A DNA stretch of 64,000 bases, taken from assembly GCA_907165275.2 (NCBI GenBank), contig OU015651.1, positions 15,398,501 through 15,462,500 on the forward strand. The letters are read 5' to 3'. The notes beneath the pieces were generated by a model that was not told where the DNA came from, searched no databases, and was given only the letters and a program-made list of their open reading frames with translations. Source of the DNA: Zygaena filipendulae. Its lineage: Eukaryota; Arthropoda; Insecta; Lepidoptera; Zygaenidae. The first letter of the stretch is position 1. Every line of letters begins with the position of its first letter. Shown here one piece after another: positions 19,901 to 30,500 of the stretch. The position numbers were made by a program, and so were the translations under genes.

Positions 19901-22381
19901 TTTAAGAGTGCTCAGTTAGACCTAGTGAAGTGGTCGAGTAATTCACCGACAGTTATCGATCGAATCCCTATTTCCCATAGGTTGCCCGTCGATGTAGAGT
20001 TCGATAAAGCCGCTCAACAAAAAATACTCGGTCTGCGTTGGTCTCAGACTTCAGATAATTTTTTATTTAAGGTCACACTTTCTCAGTGCGATAAATGCAC
20101 TAAGCGTTCAATTTTGTCCACAAGAGCGAGGCTTTGGGATATATTGGGTTTCATTGCTCCTGTTGTTTTAAATGTCAAATTACTGATTAGACAGTTATGG
20201 GTGCTGAAAATCGATTGGGACGACCAGCCTCCCTCGCACATTGTAAAGCAGTGGCAGCGGTTTTGTTCGGAGCTTCCCTGTCTCGACGACTATCAAATAC
20301 CGCGTCACCTTGGCGTCACGGAGGCTAGTGTGGTTACTTTAATAGGTTTCAGCGACGCAAGCGAGCAAGCCTACGGTGGCGTTGTGTACCTGCATGTGCG
20401 CAACTCTAACCGCGATAATATCGTAAGACTTGTGTGCGCTAAGTCTAAGGTAGCGCCAGTTAAATCGCTCTCCGTGGCCAGACTAGAGCTTTGCGCAGCT
20501 GTGCTTTTATCGAAATTACTTCGCGTAGTTTATGATTGTTATAATCCTCGTCACAAAGTAAACGTTTACGCGTTTACAGACTCTAAAGTAGTATTGTATT
20601 GGATTAAGAATTCGCCCCATCGCTGGCAAACGTTCGTTGCGAACAGGGTTGTCCAGTTGACGGAGAATATTGCTGCTGATAATTTCTATCACGTGTCGGG
20701 TGTCGAGAACCCTGCGGATTGCCTGTCGCGTGGATTGTCACCGCGTCAATTGATTTGTCACCCACTGTGGTCATGTGGACCCCCATGGGCCCAATTGGAT
20801 CCCTCTAAGTGGCCACTCAAATCAATCGAAGAGTCCATAAATATGTCAGATATTCCAGAGCAAAGGGTGCTGTCATATTTAGTGATGACAGTAAAACCCG
20901 AGCACTCGGTGCTCTATTCGCTGAGCTCGCGCATCTCTTCATGGAGTAAGGTTCGGCGAGTTATCGCATATATATATCGCTTTGCTAAATTATTGCCGCG
21001 GCGCCCGAGTGGTTCCGTGACCGCCAGCGACTTAGAGTTTGCTGAAACTAAACTGTTGCAAATCGTGCAGCAGAAACATTTTCATGAAGATTTCGTAAAT
21101 TTGTCGGAGGGTGAACAGTGCTCACCTGCTTTGGAAAAACTCAAACCTTTCCTTAGCGATGGTCTCATTAGAGTCGGTGGCCGCCTGTCAAATTCAACCC
21201 TAACCTATTCGCAAAAGCATCCGGTCGTTCTACCGAGACATGACGACGTAGTCATTAAAATAATCGACTATTATCATATTAAACACTTCCATGCAGGGCC
21301 CGAGCTCTTAATGTCATTGTTGAGGCAGCGCTACTGGATTCTGGCTGCACGACGCATCGTCAGACAGAGAGTTCACGCGTGCAACACCTGTTTTAGGTCG
21401 CGACCGCGTCCCGTGTATCCCCTCATGAGCGATTTACCAGACTTTCGAGTCAGGGAGTCGCTCAAGGCATTTTCGCATACAGGCTGCGATTACGCTGGAC
21501 CTTTTCCCTACGTTCCTGTACGACGTCGGGGAGTGCGGAGTCTAAAGGCTTGGCTCTGTGTTTTCACCTGCTTGACAACACGAGCCGTACACGTAGAGAT
21601 CGCGACTGATCTGAGTACACCTAGCTTCTTGGCCGCGTTGAAGCGCTTCCTAGCTCGTCGCGGGCCTGTTCAATGTCTGTACTCAGACAATGGGACGAAC
21701 TTCGTAGGTTCTCATAATTATTTACGTGGGCTCTACAGGTTTCTAAACACGGAATATAAACCACGCTTCGAAGAAGAACTCGCGGAAAATCGTATTTCGT
21801 GGAAGTTCATACCGCCCTCAGCACCGCACTTTGGTGACTGCTGGGAGAGCATGGTAAAGGTTATAAAAACTCACCTCTTTAAAATTATCGGACAACAGCT
21901 TCTTTCTTACGAAGAACTCAATACTGTCGTTATTCAGATAGAGAGTTTGTTAAACTCAAGGCCGCTTACTGTATTGAGTTCAGATCCCTCAGAACCGACG
22001 GCTCTAACGCCAAGTCATTTCCTCCACAGCGCGCCGTTGAATTCTTTGCCCGCCCCAATGGTGGAGGATAGTAATTTAAATCTATTGCATAGACATTCAT
22101 TACTAGATAAGCTTATTCAGTCGTTTTGGGAGCGATGGAGGCTTGAATATCTTCACAGCTTGCAAAACAGAATGAAGTGGAATTCTGTAACAAACCCAGT
22201 CACCGAGGGCTCTGTGGTTGTTGTAATTACCGACAACGCTCCTTCTTTGGCTTGGCCATTGGGGGTGATAGATAAGGTACATCCTTCGAAGGACGGTATT
22301 GTTCGTGTCGCTACAATAAGGACGGCCAGGGGAACCTTCCTGCGCCCAGTCGTCAAGCTGTGTCCTTTACCTTCGCAATAA
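16991..22381 (+). CDS. BEL-1 Gag-Pol polyprotein (1796 aa, intact)
   Basis: Retrotransposon polyprotein for particle formation, reverse transcription and integration. Domains in order, approximate residues: coiled Gag start; DUF1759-type Gag core (125-270, 'LPPIELMSFNGD'); zinc knuckle CX2CX4HX4C near 380 followed by further Cys/His; a Pro/Ala-rich linker; retropepsin-like DUF1758 protease (510-680) with LLDSASQS, Ser-Ala after the catalytic Asp; reverse transcriptase with YMDD at 946; Pao-type RNase H region (FSDAS, near 1120); HHCC integrase finger near 1430-1475; integrase core with Asp at about 1500, Asp at about 1566 (YSDNGTN) and Glu at about 1619; DUF5641 tail. The first ATG follows a 290-bp leader. 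There is no stop or frameshift, so the copy could be active. Confidence 0.96.
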   Translation: MATKSSVAKCRDASESKDSVLMMLEAKRNVLFERLQNIFDLSKQVHTDEAAREGFRSAVLTVDTLRSEFQQVVDDYNTRLLSADSDAQPSFKCLISFDELYGQIKYVSSQFVNQVSDLPRKSRPSLPPIELMSFNGDIRSWPLFYASFRSTIHENPSLTDAEKLYYLLGKITDKVLASCTGVTPCAENYNILFKTLVDKYEDKRALACTYLDQIIDFKGVTNASASNFDLFLDKYVTAVNALRNLKLEDLTDLFILHIALRKLDSDTVRTFEMSIDSNKIPKFNSLVDFIKNQSKILHRAPTATTSHAVSSRKQSDKSHSRATSKSNPPNYHAFVSTDNNSGKVQRCLCNNASFSHTHLFKCPQFNAMSPADRFRSVKEYNACINCLSIKHRMAVCTSSTHCRMCRQKHHTLLHFDKNSFAFPDSNRGPDTRPTQFNAEPTSAPAPAPPEARVPPASAEPTIPATAVATSCRADVSLCTTSIDASSHSSRNASLALPIARQRCIASTTVLLATAQVIMYDAHGSGHVVRCLLDSASQSNFITNRCCELLGLKQTSTPHTLVKGIGGAKKNIKGSVTLQFSSRFNTDFKYNISSLIVDRITDSLPTATIDTAALSHLNGLPLADSSFAAPSAVDVLIGASLFPHLLLPGVVAGDASAPPAIQTVLGYIVMGDVPTVAHRASTVTSCCATVAKPVDELIKKFWELEELSLPPARCQDDIECEEFYRATTVRDPVSGRYKVALPFRYDVYSLGNSYDAARRRFLCLERKLEASQKFRVAYDEVIREYLQKGYLSPAPSDKQDPTSTPMYVIPHHGVIREDKATTKLRIVLDASSKTSTGVSLNDILHSGENLQGDLFKILLNFRLFPIALSADCKQMFLQIEMRECDRKFQRIMYRFDPRDPLLLYQFNRVCFGLKSSPFHALRTVQQLVADDGHRFPRASEVASSSLYMDDIVCSILRENDAIEVAEELINLFKSAQLDLVKWSSNSPTVIDRIPISHRLPVDVEFDKAAQQKILGLRWSQTSDNFLFKVTLSQCDKCTKRSILSTRARLWDILGFIAPVVLNVKLLIRQLWVLKIDWDDQPPSHIVKQWQRFCSELPCLDDYQIPRHLGVTEASVVTLIGFSDASEQAYGGVVYLHVRNSNRDNIVRLVCAKSKVAPVKSLSVARLELCAAVLLSKLLRVVYDCYNPRHKVNVYAFTDSKVVLYWIKNSPHRWQTFVANRVVQLTENIAADNFYHVSGVENPADCLSRGLSPRQLICHPLWSCGPPWAQLDPSKWPLKSIEESINMSDIPEQRVLSYLVMTVKPEHSVLYSLSSRISSWSKVRRVIAYIYRFAKLLPRRPSGSVTASDLEFAETKLLQIVQQKHFHEDFVNLSEGEQCSPALEKLKPFLSDGLIRVGGRLSNSTLTYSQKHPVVLPRHDDVVIKIIDYYHIKHFHAGPELLMSLLRQRYWILAARRIVRQRVHACNTCFRSRPRPVYPLMSDLPDFRVRESLKAFSHTGCDYAGPFPYVPVRRRGVRSLKAWLCVFTCLTTRAVHVEIATDLSTPSFLAALKRFLARRGPVQCLYSDNGTNFVGSHNYLRGLYRFLNTEYKPRFEEELAENRISWKFIPPSAPHFGDCWESMVKVIKTHLFKIIGQQLLSYEELNTVVIQIESLLNSRPLTVLSSDPSEPTALTPSHFLHSAPLNSLPAPMVEDSNLNLLHRHSLLDKLIQSFWERWRLEYLHSLQNRMKWNSVTNPVTEGSVVVVITDNAPSLAWPLGVIDKVHPSKDGIVRVATIRTARGTFLRPVVKLCPLPSQ

Positions 22382-22531
22382 ATTTCGCTTATTATTTATG
22401 TATTCTATAATATCGTATTTATGTAATCTATCGTATTATATTCGCGTATAACTTCTATGTATTGTCGTTTGTCTTATCGCATTTGTGTATCAATTATATG
22501 TATGTATTTACTTAAAGAGTACCCTTTAAGC

Positions 22532-22540
22532 GGGGGGAAA
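22532..22540 (+). promoter_or_regulatory. BEL-1 polypurine tract
   Basis: GGGGGGAAA directly precedes the 3' LTR and is the expected plus-strand primer position. Confidence 0.8.
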
Positions 22541-23004
22541 TGGTGGCGCCACCTTTAGGTTATTTCGTATTTGGAAAAAAATTATTTACTTCTCGCGGGC
22601 CGCATACGCTGTGCACTGAAACGCCTCGTTTCTGTGGTCTCGAGAAATGGCAAAAAAAAAAAAAACACCGCGCCTGTGCTGCCACGGTACGGTGATTGGC
22701 CGAGACTTCCGCCATTCGAGCTTGATCGTTGAAAGCAAAAAAATCACTGTCGTAAAATTTCAAGAAGAAGCCTCCGATTCTAATATCTGCATCAAAATAT
22801 TCGTGTCGTGATTGTGCTGAGTGTCTTCGATAAGGATACCTATCTACGTCGCTGATCCCGCCCGCGAGCTCGTCTGAGGTGCTGCTGCAGTCGGCCACAA
22901 GGTGAGTGCACAGCCGCCATCTTCAACGGTTCGCGAGATACCAAATTTATAATAAAATACAGTCCACTTTAAACCCACCATCTCTTTCGAATGTTGCAAT
23001 AACA
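22541..23004 (+). repeat. BEL-1 3' LTR
   Basis: Same 464-bp length and ends as the 5' LTR, followed by the target duplication GCAAT. The next element starts about 30 bp further on. Confidence 0.95.
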
Positions 23005-23030
23005 GCAATGGTTTATGTTTTACCATATAA

Positions 23031-23398
23031 CTAGCTATCCCCCGCGATTTCATCCTCGGTAATTTCTTTTAAGTTGGGCCAAATACAACATACCGCCGCA
23101 CTCAGAGTCGACTTTAATGATTACTTAGTTAAGTATAGATTTTTTAAACAAAACTGCCGCAATCAGACAAGTTTGGCATTTAATGAGATGTAACTTAACT
23201 AGTTAAATGCCAATTAACATTAATTTACTGAACATCTCTGATTGCGGCAGTTTTGTTTTAAAAATCCATACTTAACTAAGTAATCATTAAAGTCGACTCT
23301 GAGTGCGGCCGATAGTGACGAAATTTTATCACGATTGATTCAGTAGTTTCGGAGTCCATCGCGGACAAACAACGTGACACGTGATTTATATATATTCG
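23031..23398 (-). mobile_element. Helitron-like element split by the foldback MITE
   Basis: CTAGCTATCCCCCGCGATTT opens it. The body stops at about 23094, resumes at 23310 ('GACGAAATTTTATCACG ... GTCCATCGCGGACAAAC') and ends in 'ACACGTGATTTATATA'. The reverse-oriented relative near 62915-63086 shows the uninterrupted order. Confidence 0.6.
23095..23309. mobile_element. Palindromic foldback MITE (copy 2), nested in a Helitron
   Basis: Same arms as the copy at 12608, with a shorter centre. The arms agree closely with copy 1 (GCCGCACTCAGAGTCGAC at the end). Its position inside a recognisable Helitron body shows it moved as a unit. Confidence 0.75.
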
Positions 23399-23399
23399 A

Positions 23400-24360
23400 C
23401 TAGCTGACCCACGCGGTTTCACCCGCGGTTATTTCAGAGTTCCCGCGGGAATTCTGTGAGTACCCTATGTCACTCAGGATCACTTTAGCTTCCTATCTAT
23501 TAGTGAAAGAATTTTCAAAATCGGTTCAGTAGATCCATAGATTACAACCTCACAAACTCCGGAGTTCCCGCGGGAATCCCGGGATAAAAACACCCTATGT
23601 CACTCAGAATCACTGTAGCTCTTTACAGCGATGATAGCTCAGTGGTTAGTGCGTTCGGATTAAACGCCGCAAGGCGTAGGTTCAAACCTTAACAATGAGC
23701 TTGAGCTGTCGGTGAAGGAAAACATCGTGAGGAAACCATAGCATGGTGGTAGGGCGCTCTCTAGTGCCCGGCTGGCTCGCTACCACCTTCAAGTTGCAAA
23801 TCTGTCGCCAAGCACCTGACGGTGTGTTCCGGCAGCCCCACTTGAAAGCCAGTTCCCATCCCCGTTCCAGGTCGGCAACGCACCTGCATGCCTTCTGGTG
23901 TTGCAGATGTCCATGGGCGGCGGTAATCACTTTCCATCAGGTGTACCACTTGCCCGTTTGCCCCCTATGACATAAAAAAATAAGGGAAAGAATTTTTGAA
24001 ATCGGTTCAGTAGATCCAGAAACTACCCCCTACAATCTCACAAATACACGAACTCACAAACTTCGGAGTTCCCGCGGAAATTCCGCGATAAAAAGTACCC
24101 TATGTCACTCAGGATCACTGTAGCTTCCTATAAGTGAAAGAATTTTCAAAATCGGTTTAGTACGTCCAGAGATAGCTGTTCCCCGTGGTTTTACCCGCGG
24201 GAATTTAGGAGTTCCCGCGGGAATTCTGGGATGAAAAATAGATAGTAGCCGATTCTCAGACCTACTGAATATGCATATAAAATTTCATAAAAATCGATCA
24301 AGCCGTTTCGGAGGAGTATGGGAACGAACATTGTGACACGAGAATTTTATATATATAAGG
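23400..24360 (-). mobile_element. Pile-up of Helitron-like units with a nested SINE
   Basis: CTAGCTGACCCACGCGG starts the first unit. At least three blocks repeat the order 'GGAGTTCCCGCGG', 'ACCCTATGTCACTCAG', 'AAAATCGGTTCAGTA' in the same orientation. A fourth block begins with a hairpin at about 24170. The second block is interrupted by the SINE at 23626-23981. Confidence 0.6.
23626..23981 (+). mobile_element. tRNA-derived SINE, family 1 (full length)
   Basis: Pol III A box (GATAGCTCAGTGGTTAGTG, from about 23632) and B box (GGTTCAAACC, 23679-23688) are followed by a tRNA-unrelated body of about 290 bp and an A-rich tail. Long frames across the body on both strands come from its GC content. 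A 5'-truncated copy lies at 26328 and a diverged reverse copy near 25088. Confidence 0.8.
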
Positions 24361-24535
24361 AAGGAAGAAGAAAAGATAAGATATAAGGAAGGTAACTACG
24401 AAAACTCGTTTAGTTCCGTCGAGTGGTTTCTGTGAGATGCGCGCACCATCGTCCGTGGTTCGTTGTACTTAACTAGACGCAAAGGCCACAATAATTAATT
24501 AAAAATATTTAAATTTACTTTATATTTAACTAAAT

Positions 24536-27500
24536 ATGAGTTTAAAGGCGTTTTTCATTGTATTTTTTCTTACTGCATCTGTTGAACGTAAGTACTATAT
24601 ATATAGTATAAACTAGCTTTGCCCCGCGGTTTCACCCGCGTGAGTTTCGGGATTCCCGCAGGAACTCCAATTTAGTCTAATTTACTCCTTATAACAAAAG
24701 CTAATTAGCAGTGATCGTCCCGTCAATATCGGTCCAACCGTTTCGGAGACAAATTTAGATAAATCTTTTTTGTTGTGTTTTTATTGTAAGGAGAAGGTTC
24801 TTATGTGAATGAAGTTTGGAGTTCCTGTGGAAATTCCGAAACTCACGCGGGTGAAACCGCGGGGCACAGCAAAGTACTTTAAAGAAACAAAATTACGGGG
24901 TTTGAAAAATGTAGGTTCCTAAAACTATGAAGCAACTATGAACGTTCGCTTTTTTTTTAATTTATAACTTCTCTTTGTGTCTCTATTGTGTGAGAGGAAA
25001 AAACCAATAATAGTGTTAGACGCAAGGGTCAAAGCAATTATGTCATTTTAAATGACTTTCAATTGCCACCTATCTAGGTATTTTTTTGTGGAATGGGAAC
25101 TGGCTTTCAAGTGAGACTGGCGGAGCACCTAAGTACTTGGCGACAGATTTTCAACTTGGAAGTGGTGGCTAATCAGTGGGACACTAGAAAGTGCCCTACC
25201 ATGCTATATGGTTTCCTCAGGATGTTTACCTTCTTGGTCTACCAGGTCCTTCACCGAGAGCTCTACCTCATATTTGGGATTTGAACATTGACATTGGTAC
25301 AAAGAACACACCCTCCAAGTTTCAGGTCTCTACGATCAGCGGTTTAGGCTGGGCTTTGATCCATCAGTCATTCAGGACAAAGGATTTTATATATATAGAT
25401 AAAAAAAATATATATCTTCCGCACTCCAGTCAACTGTATTATTTCCTACTAATATTATAAACGCGAAAGTTTGTAAGTATGTATATATGGATGGATGGAT
25501 GGATGGATAATAATCATAATAATCCACTTCACAACACACAGATCTACTTGATCCCACACTGAGCTATAAGCTTGTGTCGTGGATACCAAGCAAACGTGGT
25601 ATATACTACACATATTATTACATATATATTATACTATAGATATTTATATACACGCCCAGACTGGATAATGGAACCCTGTGTTCATCACACAAAGTCCACC
25701 CCCACCGGGAATCGAACTCGGAACCTCTTGATTAGCGGGCAGGCATGGGTCACCATCGCGTCAATCGGGTCGTCAAATGGATGGATATTTGTTACTCTTT
25801 CACGCAAAAACTACTGGATGAATTTAAATGAAATTTTACATTAATATAGCTTATACATCAGATTAACATATAGAGTACTTTTTATCCCGGGATTCCTGCG
25901 GGAACTCTGAAAATAACGCGGGTGAAACCGCGGGGCACAACTAGTAAATAATAATTATTTCTCTGTAAGTAGGTAGTCTAATTCACCGAAAGACTTCATG
26001 AAATTAGGTACCTAACTACTACGGATAATTAAATTTATAACCGGTACAAATCTCATAGTAAAAAACACCGGTGTAGTAGAGTCTACTATTTTAAATTAAT
26101 TAAAATTGGTACAAGTATATTCAACTCTTAGATATACAGGTTTTATTACAATATATTCAATAGGTATGAATATTAGTTTATGTTAATAAAATAGACCTTT
26201 AGATTTTATTCTAATAATATTATATTATGGTATTATATACGTGATCATTCTTTAGTTATTTAGGTACTTATCATGCATATTTTTTTAAATAATACTAAAT
26301 CCTTACTAATATTATAAATGCGAAAGTTATGCGTTCGGATCAAACGCCGCAAGGCGTAGGTTCAAACCATAACAATTAGCTTGAGCTGTCGGTGAAGGAT
26401 AACATCGTGAGGAAACCATAGCATGGTGGTAGGGCGCTTTCTAGTGCCCGGCTGGCTAGCTACCACCTTCATGTTGCAAATCTGTCGCCAAGCACCTAAC
26501 GGTGTGTTCCGGCAGCCCCACTTGAAAGCCAGTTCCCATCCCCATTCCAGGTCGGCAACGCACCTGCAAGCCTTCTGGTGTTGCAGATGTCCATGGGCGG
26601 CGGTAATCACTTACCATCAGGTGTACCATTTGCCCGTTTGCCCCCTATGACATAAAAAAAAGTAAGTTAGTTTGTTTGTTTGTTACGGCTCAATGGATCA
26701 TCATGAAATTTAGCAAACACGTTGTCAGGGATACAGAGAAGGACATAGGGTACTTTTTACCTCGGAATACCCGCGGGATCTCCGAAACTAACGTGGGCGA
26801 AACCGCGGGGCATAGCTAGTATACGTCTAAACCATAATGTATACTAGTAGCTGTACCTCGCGGTTTTACCAGTGTTGATTTCGGAGTTCCCGCAGAAATT
26901 ACGAGATGCAAGTACTACCCTATATTTGGACAACGTGTATAGTATGCAAAATTCAATGTAGTTTCACCCGTGTCAATTTCGGAGTTCCCGCGGGAATTTC
27001 GGGATAAAGTACTGTATATCCTTCTCTGTACCCCTGAAAACATGTATGCAGAATTTTATGATGATCTGTTTAGCCACTGAGGCGTGAGAGCGTAACAAAC
27101 AAACTCACTTTCGCATTTATAATACTAGCAGTTCCCCGGTAATTTCGGAGTTCCTGAGGAAATTCTGTAATAAAAAGTACCGTATGTCCTTCTCTGTACC
27201 CCTGGCAATGTGTATGCAAAATTTCGTGGTGAGCGGTTGAGCCGTTAAGGCGTGAAAGCGTTACAGACAGACAGACAGACAGTCAGTTACTTTCGCACTT
27301 ATAATATTAGTAAGGATTATAATATTAGTAAGGATGGTAAGGATAATTTATTTTTAATTAATAATTAAATTTTTACCTCATAGAGCTGTTTAAGTGAATT
27401 ACATTGCCTTCAACTACAACAATACAGCAGAGCTCTACCACCATCACTCTATCTGTAATAGAGATATAATATATTGAGTGATGGTGGTCGATTGTCAAAT

Positions 27501-30500
27501 ATTGTATACGAGTACTTACGAAAAGTATAAATTACATTTGCCAATATTTCGATGTCAAGTTAAATTTAGTTAAAAAAACGATAAATAAATGATGAGGTAC
27601 GACCTTGGAACTTCTAGATAAACTGGCTACAGATTCGTGGGAGGCCGAAGTGATTACTCTTATCCTTATCACTTGTACTCAGGTTTCAATTTTTTTCTTA
27701 ATATTTATTTATTTATGGTAATCTACATATATCGAGAATTCGGAGGTAACAGCGAACGTTGATAAGTCTGTTTGTCACTACACACGGCTTGAAGGTTGAA
27801 AATGTTAAATTTTATATGAACACTTATATTATTTGTATAATTGGCTACTTGACAAAAAACTTTTTTCGGTTCGTCGCGTCGTGTAGATTAGTAAAAAATA
27901 TTGGACACGTATTTTTATCTTTTTTTACGAAATCAAAAAATAACGGCGACACATTGAGTTGAAATTTCGCGTGACGTGCAGTTGCAGCAGCGGTGCAGTT
28001 TGTATGGGGCTTATACTGAATATTGACGTCACGTGTCCTCCACCCTAACCTTTAATCCGATTTTTCCATGTTTACTTTCATTAATTTGAAAAAGCAAAAA
28101 ATACGTGTCTATTATTTTTTTATTTTCTAACTGACGGACTAATTAGAATTTAGATTTTTTTACCCTGGAGAATACCCAAATCGTAAAGTAATTACCGTTG
28201 TATGCGGTACACCCGAAAAAATATTAGTAGTTTTTTTTTTTATTTATTAACCACTATAAAAGTTACAATATACCGTTGGTTATTACAGCGCACATTTAAG
28301 CTCTTTCGAGTTTGTATTTGCGCAATAGCAGCTACTCATATTATAGGTACTGTCTTTGCTTCTATACCATGTTCAATCTTCAAGTAAATTCGATTGGTTT
28401 TTTTATTCATTTCAGCTGCAAAAATTGTACAAGGACTGAGCGGCGATGCATCCGTGTGAGTACAACTCTTTAAATTTTATAGAAATTGTTTCAAATTTTA
28501 TTCCAAACATAAATTCTATGTTTATCTTGTTGGGCGTTCAATTGTAATTAATCTACGGAAACTCTTCTACGCTCATTAGTTGATTTGCAAATTGATTTTT
28601 TTTTCAGATAATTATTTATTTAATGATAATTACCACAACAACTGCGATTTACTGCGGTAAAACACAGGCGAAAGTCTCTATATCATTAGGGTTCTATAGT
28701 GCTGAAACTAGCGCCACCTGCAATGAAAATATACTATTTACATTTGAAGAAATAAACTTTAGGAGAATAGGAGAAAAGGTGTAAATAATATTTTCGATTG
28801 CAAAATTTAAATTTAATATCGAATAGGTAGTACAAAACGTGCCAAAATGGCCACTTTTGTCGGTTTTTAATTAATTTTTTTATAACATAACTAACTGCAC
28901 AATAATCATAAAAAAATTGTATTGTCCCTATCTTACTTTTTTATCATACTTTATTCTTGAAATAAATTAATTCCTATTACCTCGTCCTTCGAAGATTTTT
29001 AGGTAATGTAGTCTTTGATTTCAAGCTTCAACAACAATCTACTGAATTGAATTACCAATAACTGGTTTAAGATATCGCCAAATGACTTTTCTACGGGTAT
29101 TAAACTTCAATTGTTATTTGAATTTGTACTATAGTATATTAGTATTGTTTTTATTGAATACTATAGGTACCTACTGCAGCAGGATTTTTTTCCGCTAAAC
29201 ATAAAAGCTCTTTTGGATATACATAGGTACACTAGCATTCCTGATATACGATAGCAGAGTTACTCCTAAAGTAAAAGTTGTGTAGAGTGATGAGCAAAGT
29301 TCAAAAAATTATTTAAATAGTAACCTAAATCTAGGCACTAATATAAAGAAGCAAAGTTTGTGAAATTTATTGGAAACTACGGTACTCCTGAGTGAGTACC
29401 TACTTTTTATCCCGAAATTCCCACGGGGACTCCGAAATTACCGCGGGTGAAACCGCGGCGGACAGCTAGTGGTGTCCTATATAAATTGCAATCAATAGTT
29501 TTATCTTAATTCACAAATCCAAAATTAAAGCGTCAACACAGGTTTAGGTAGGTGCAACTATAAATGTTGTGTGATCGTTCAAACCCACCCTGACATGAAA
29601 GTAAGACGTAGTTTTTCATGTTTCCTGTATTACGCTCTGTCGATGGGCGGTAGTCCAGACTCCGCAGCCATGAGGTAAAAATAAGTAATTTTTACTGATG
29701 ATTTTCCTATACGTCCCGTTTTAATGCTTTTTGGGCTTCAGAAAATCTTCCGTTTGGGGATCCTTTGTAAAAATGAGTTTGTTTGTTTGTTACACTTTCA
29801 CGCCTGAACGGCTGAAACGCCTGAAATCATGACATTTTGCATACACGCTGTCAGGGATACCCCAAAAGTACCCCATGTCCTTCTGACATGGGGTACTTTT
29901 TATCCCGTAATTCCCGCGGGAACTCAGAAATCACCGCGGGTGAAACCGCGGGGAACTGCTAGTATATGAATAACATGTACTTGGAACTAGTGCCGGGAGG
30001 AAATAGCGGTCAAGTGGCAGTCGAACTAAATCTAATGTTTCATGTATTTGATAGAGCAAAGACTAAGACACCACGCACCAAGCTGGTGATAGACCATGAC
30101 GGCGGAGCGGACGATGCGATGGCGATTTTTATGGCTTTGCTGAACGAAAAATACTTTAATGGGTAAGCAATAAGACCGAGAAACCATTGGCAGGCTACTA
30201 AAATGCAATATATTATGAATCAAAGTTAATATATCTCTTCACACTGCAGTTTTTTTATTTATTTATTTATTTATTCGATCAATAAAGGTCACTTTATTAG
30301 TAACATTGTTGCAGCTTCACCTTAGTGTACGTAAGTAAATTACACTTAAAATTTAAATAAAAATTCAATACATATAATTCAATTATCATAGGTTAATACT
30401 ATAATTTGTATATAAAAATTCTTTGTTCAAAAGAATTATTTATTGATTTTTATACAAAATCTTTAACTAAGGTAAAAAATTGTCCGCTGAATGATTAAAA

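Larger units (their letters stand above)
16237..23004 (+). mobile_element. BEL-1: full-length BEL/Pao LTR retrotransposon
   Basis: A 6768-bp element with 464-bp LTRs at 16237-16700 and 22541-23004. It is flanked by the 5-bp direct repeat GCAAT (16232-16236 and 23005-23009). Order: LTR, primer-binding site, leader, single Gag-Pol frame, polypurine tract, LTR. The LTRs start TG and end CA, and I saw no difference between them, so insertion is recent. BEL/Pao assignment rests on the Gag, protease and integrase-tail types described under its frame. Confidence 0.95.

Noticed and set aside
23632..23700. Possible tRNA gene
   Set aside because: A and B boxes are present but the sequence continues as a SINE body with an A-rich tail and cannot form a full cloverleaf with a proper acceptor stem.
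23682..23970. Frames of about 80 codons on both strands, seen again at 26362-26650
   Set aside because: They are the body of SINE family 1; two dispersed copies with tRNA promoter boxes explain them.
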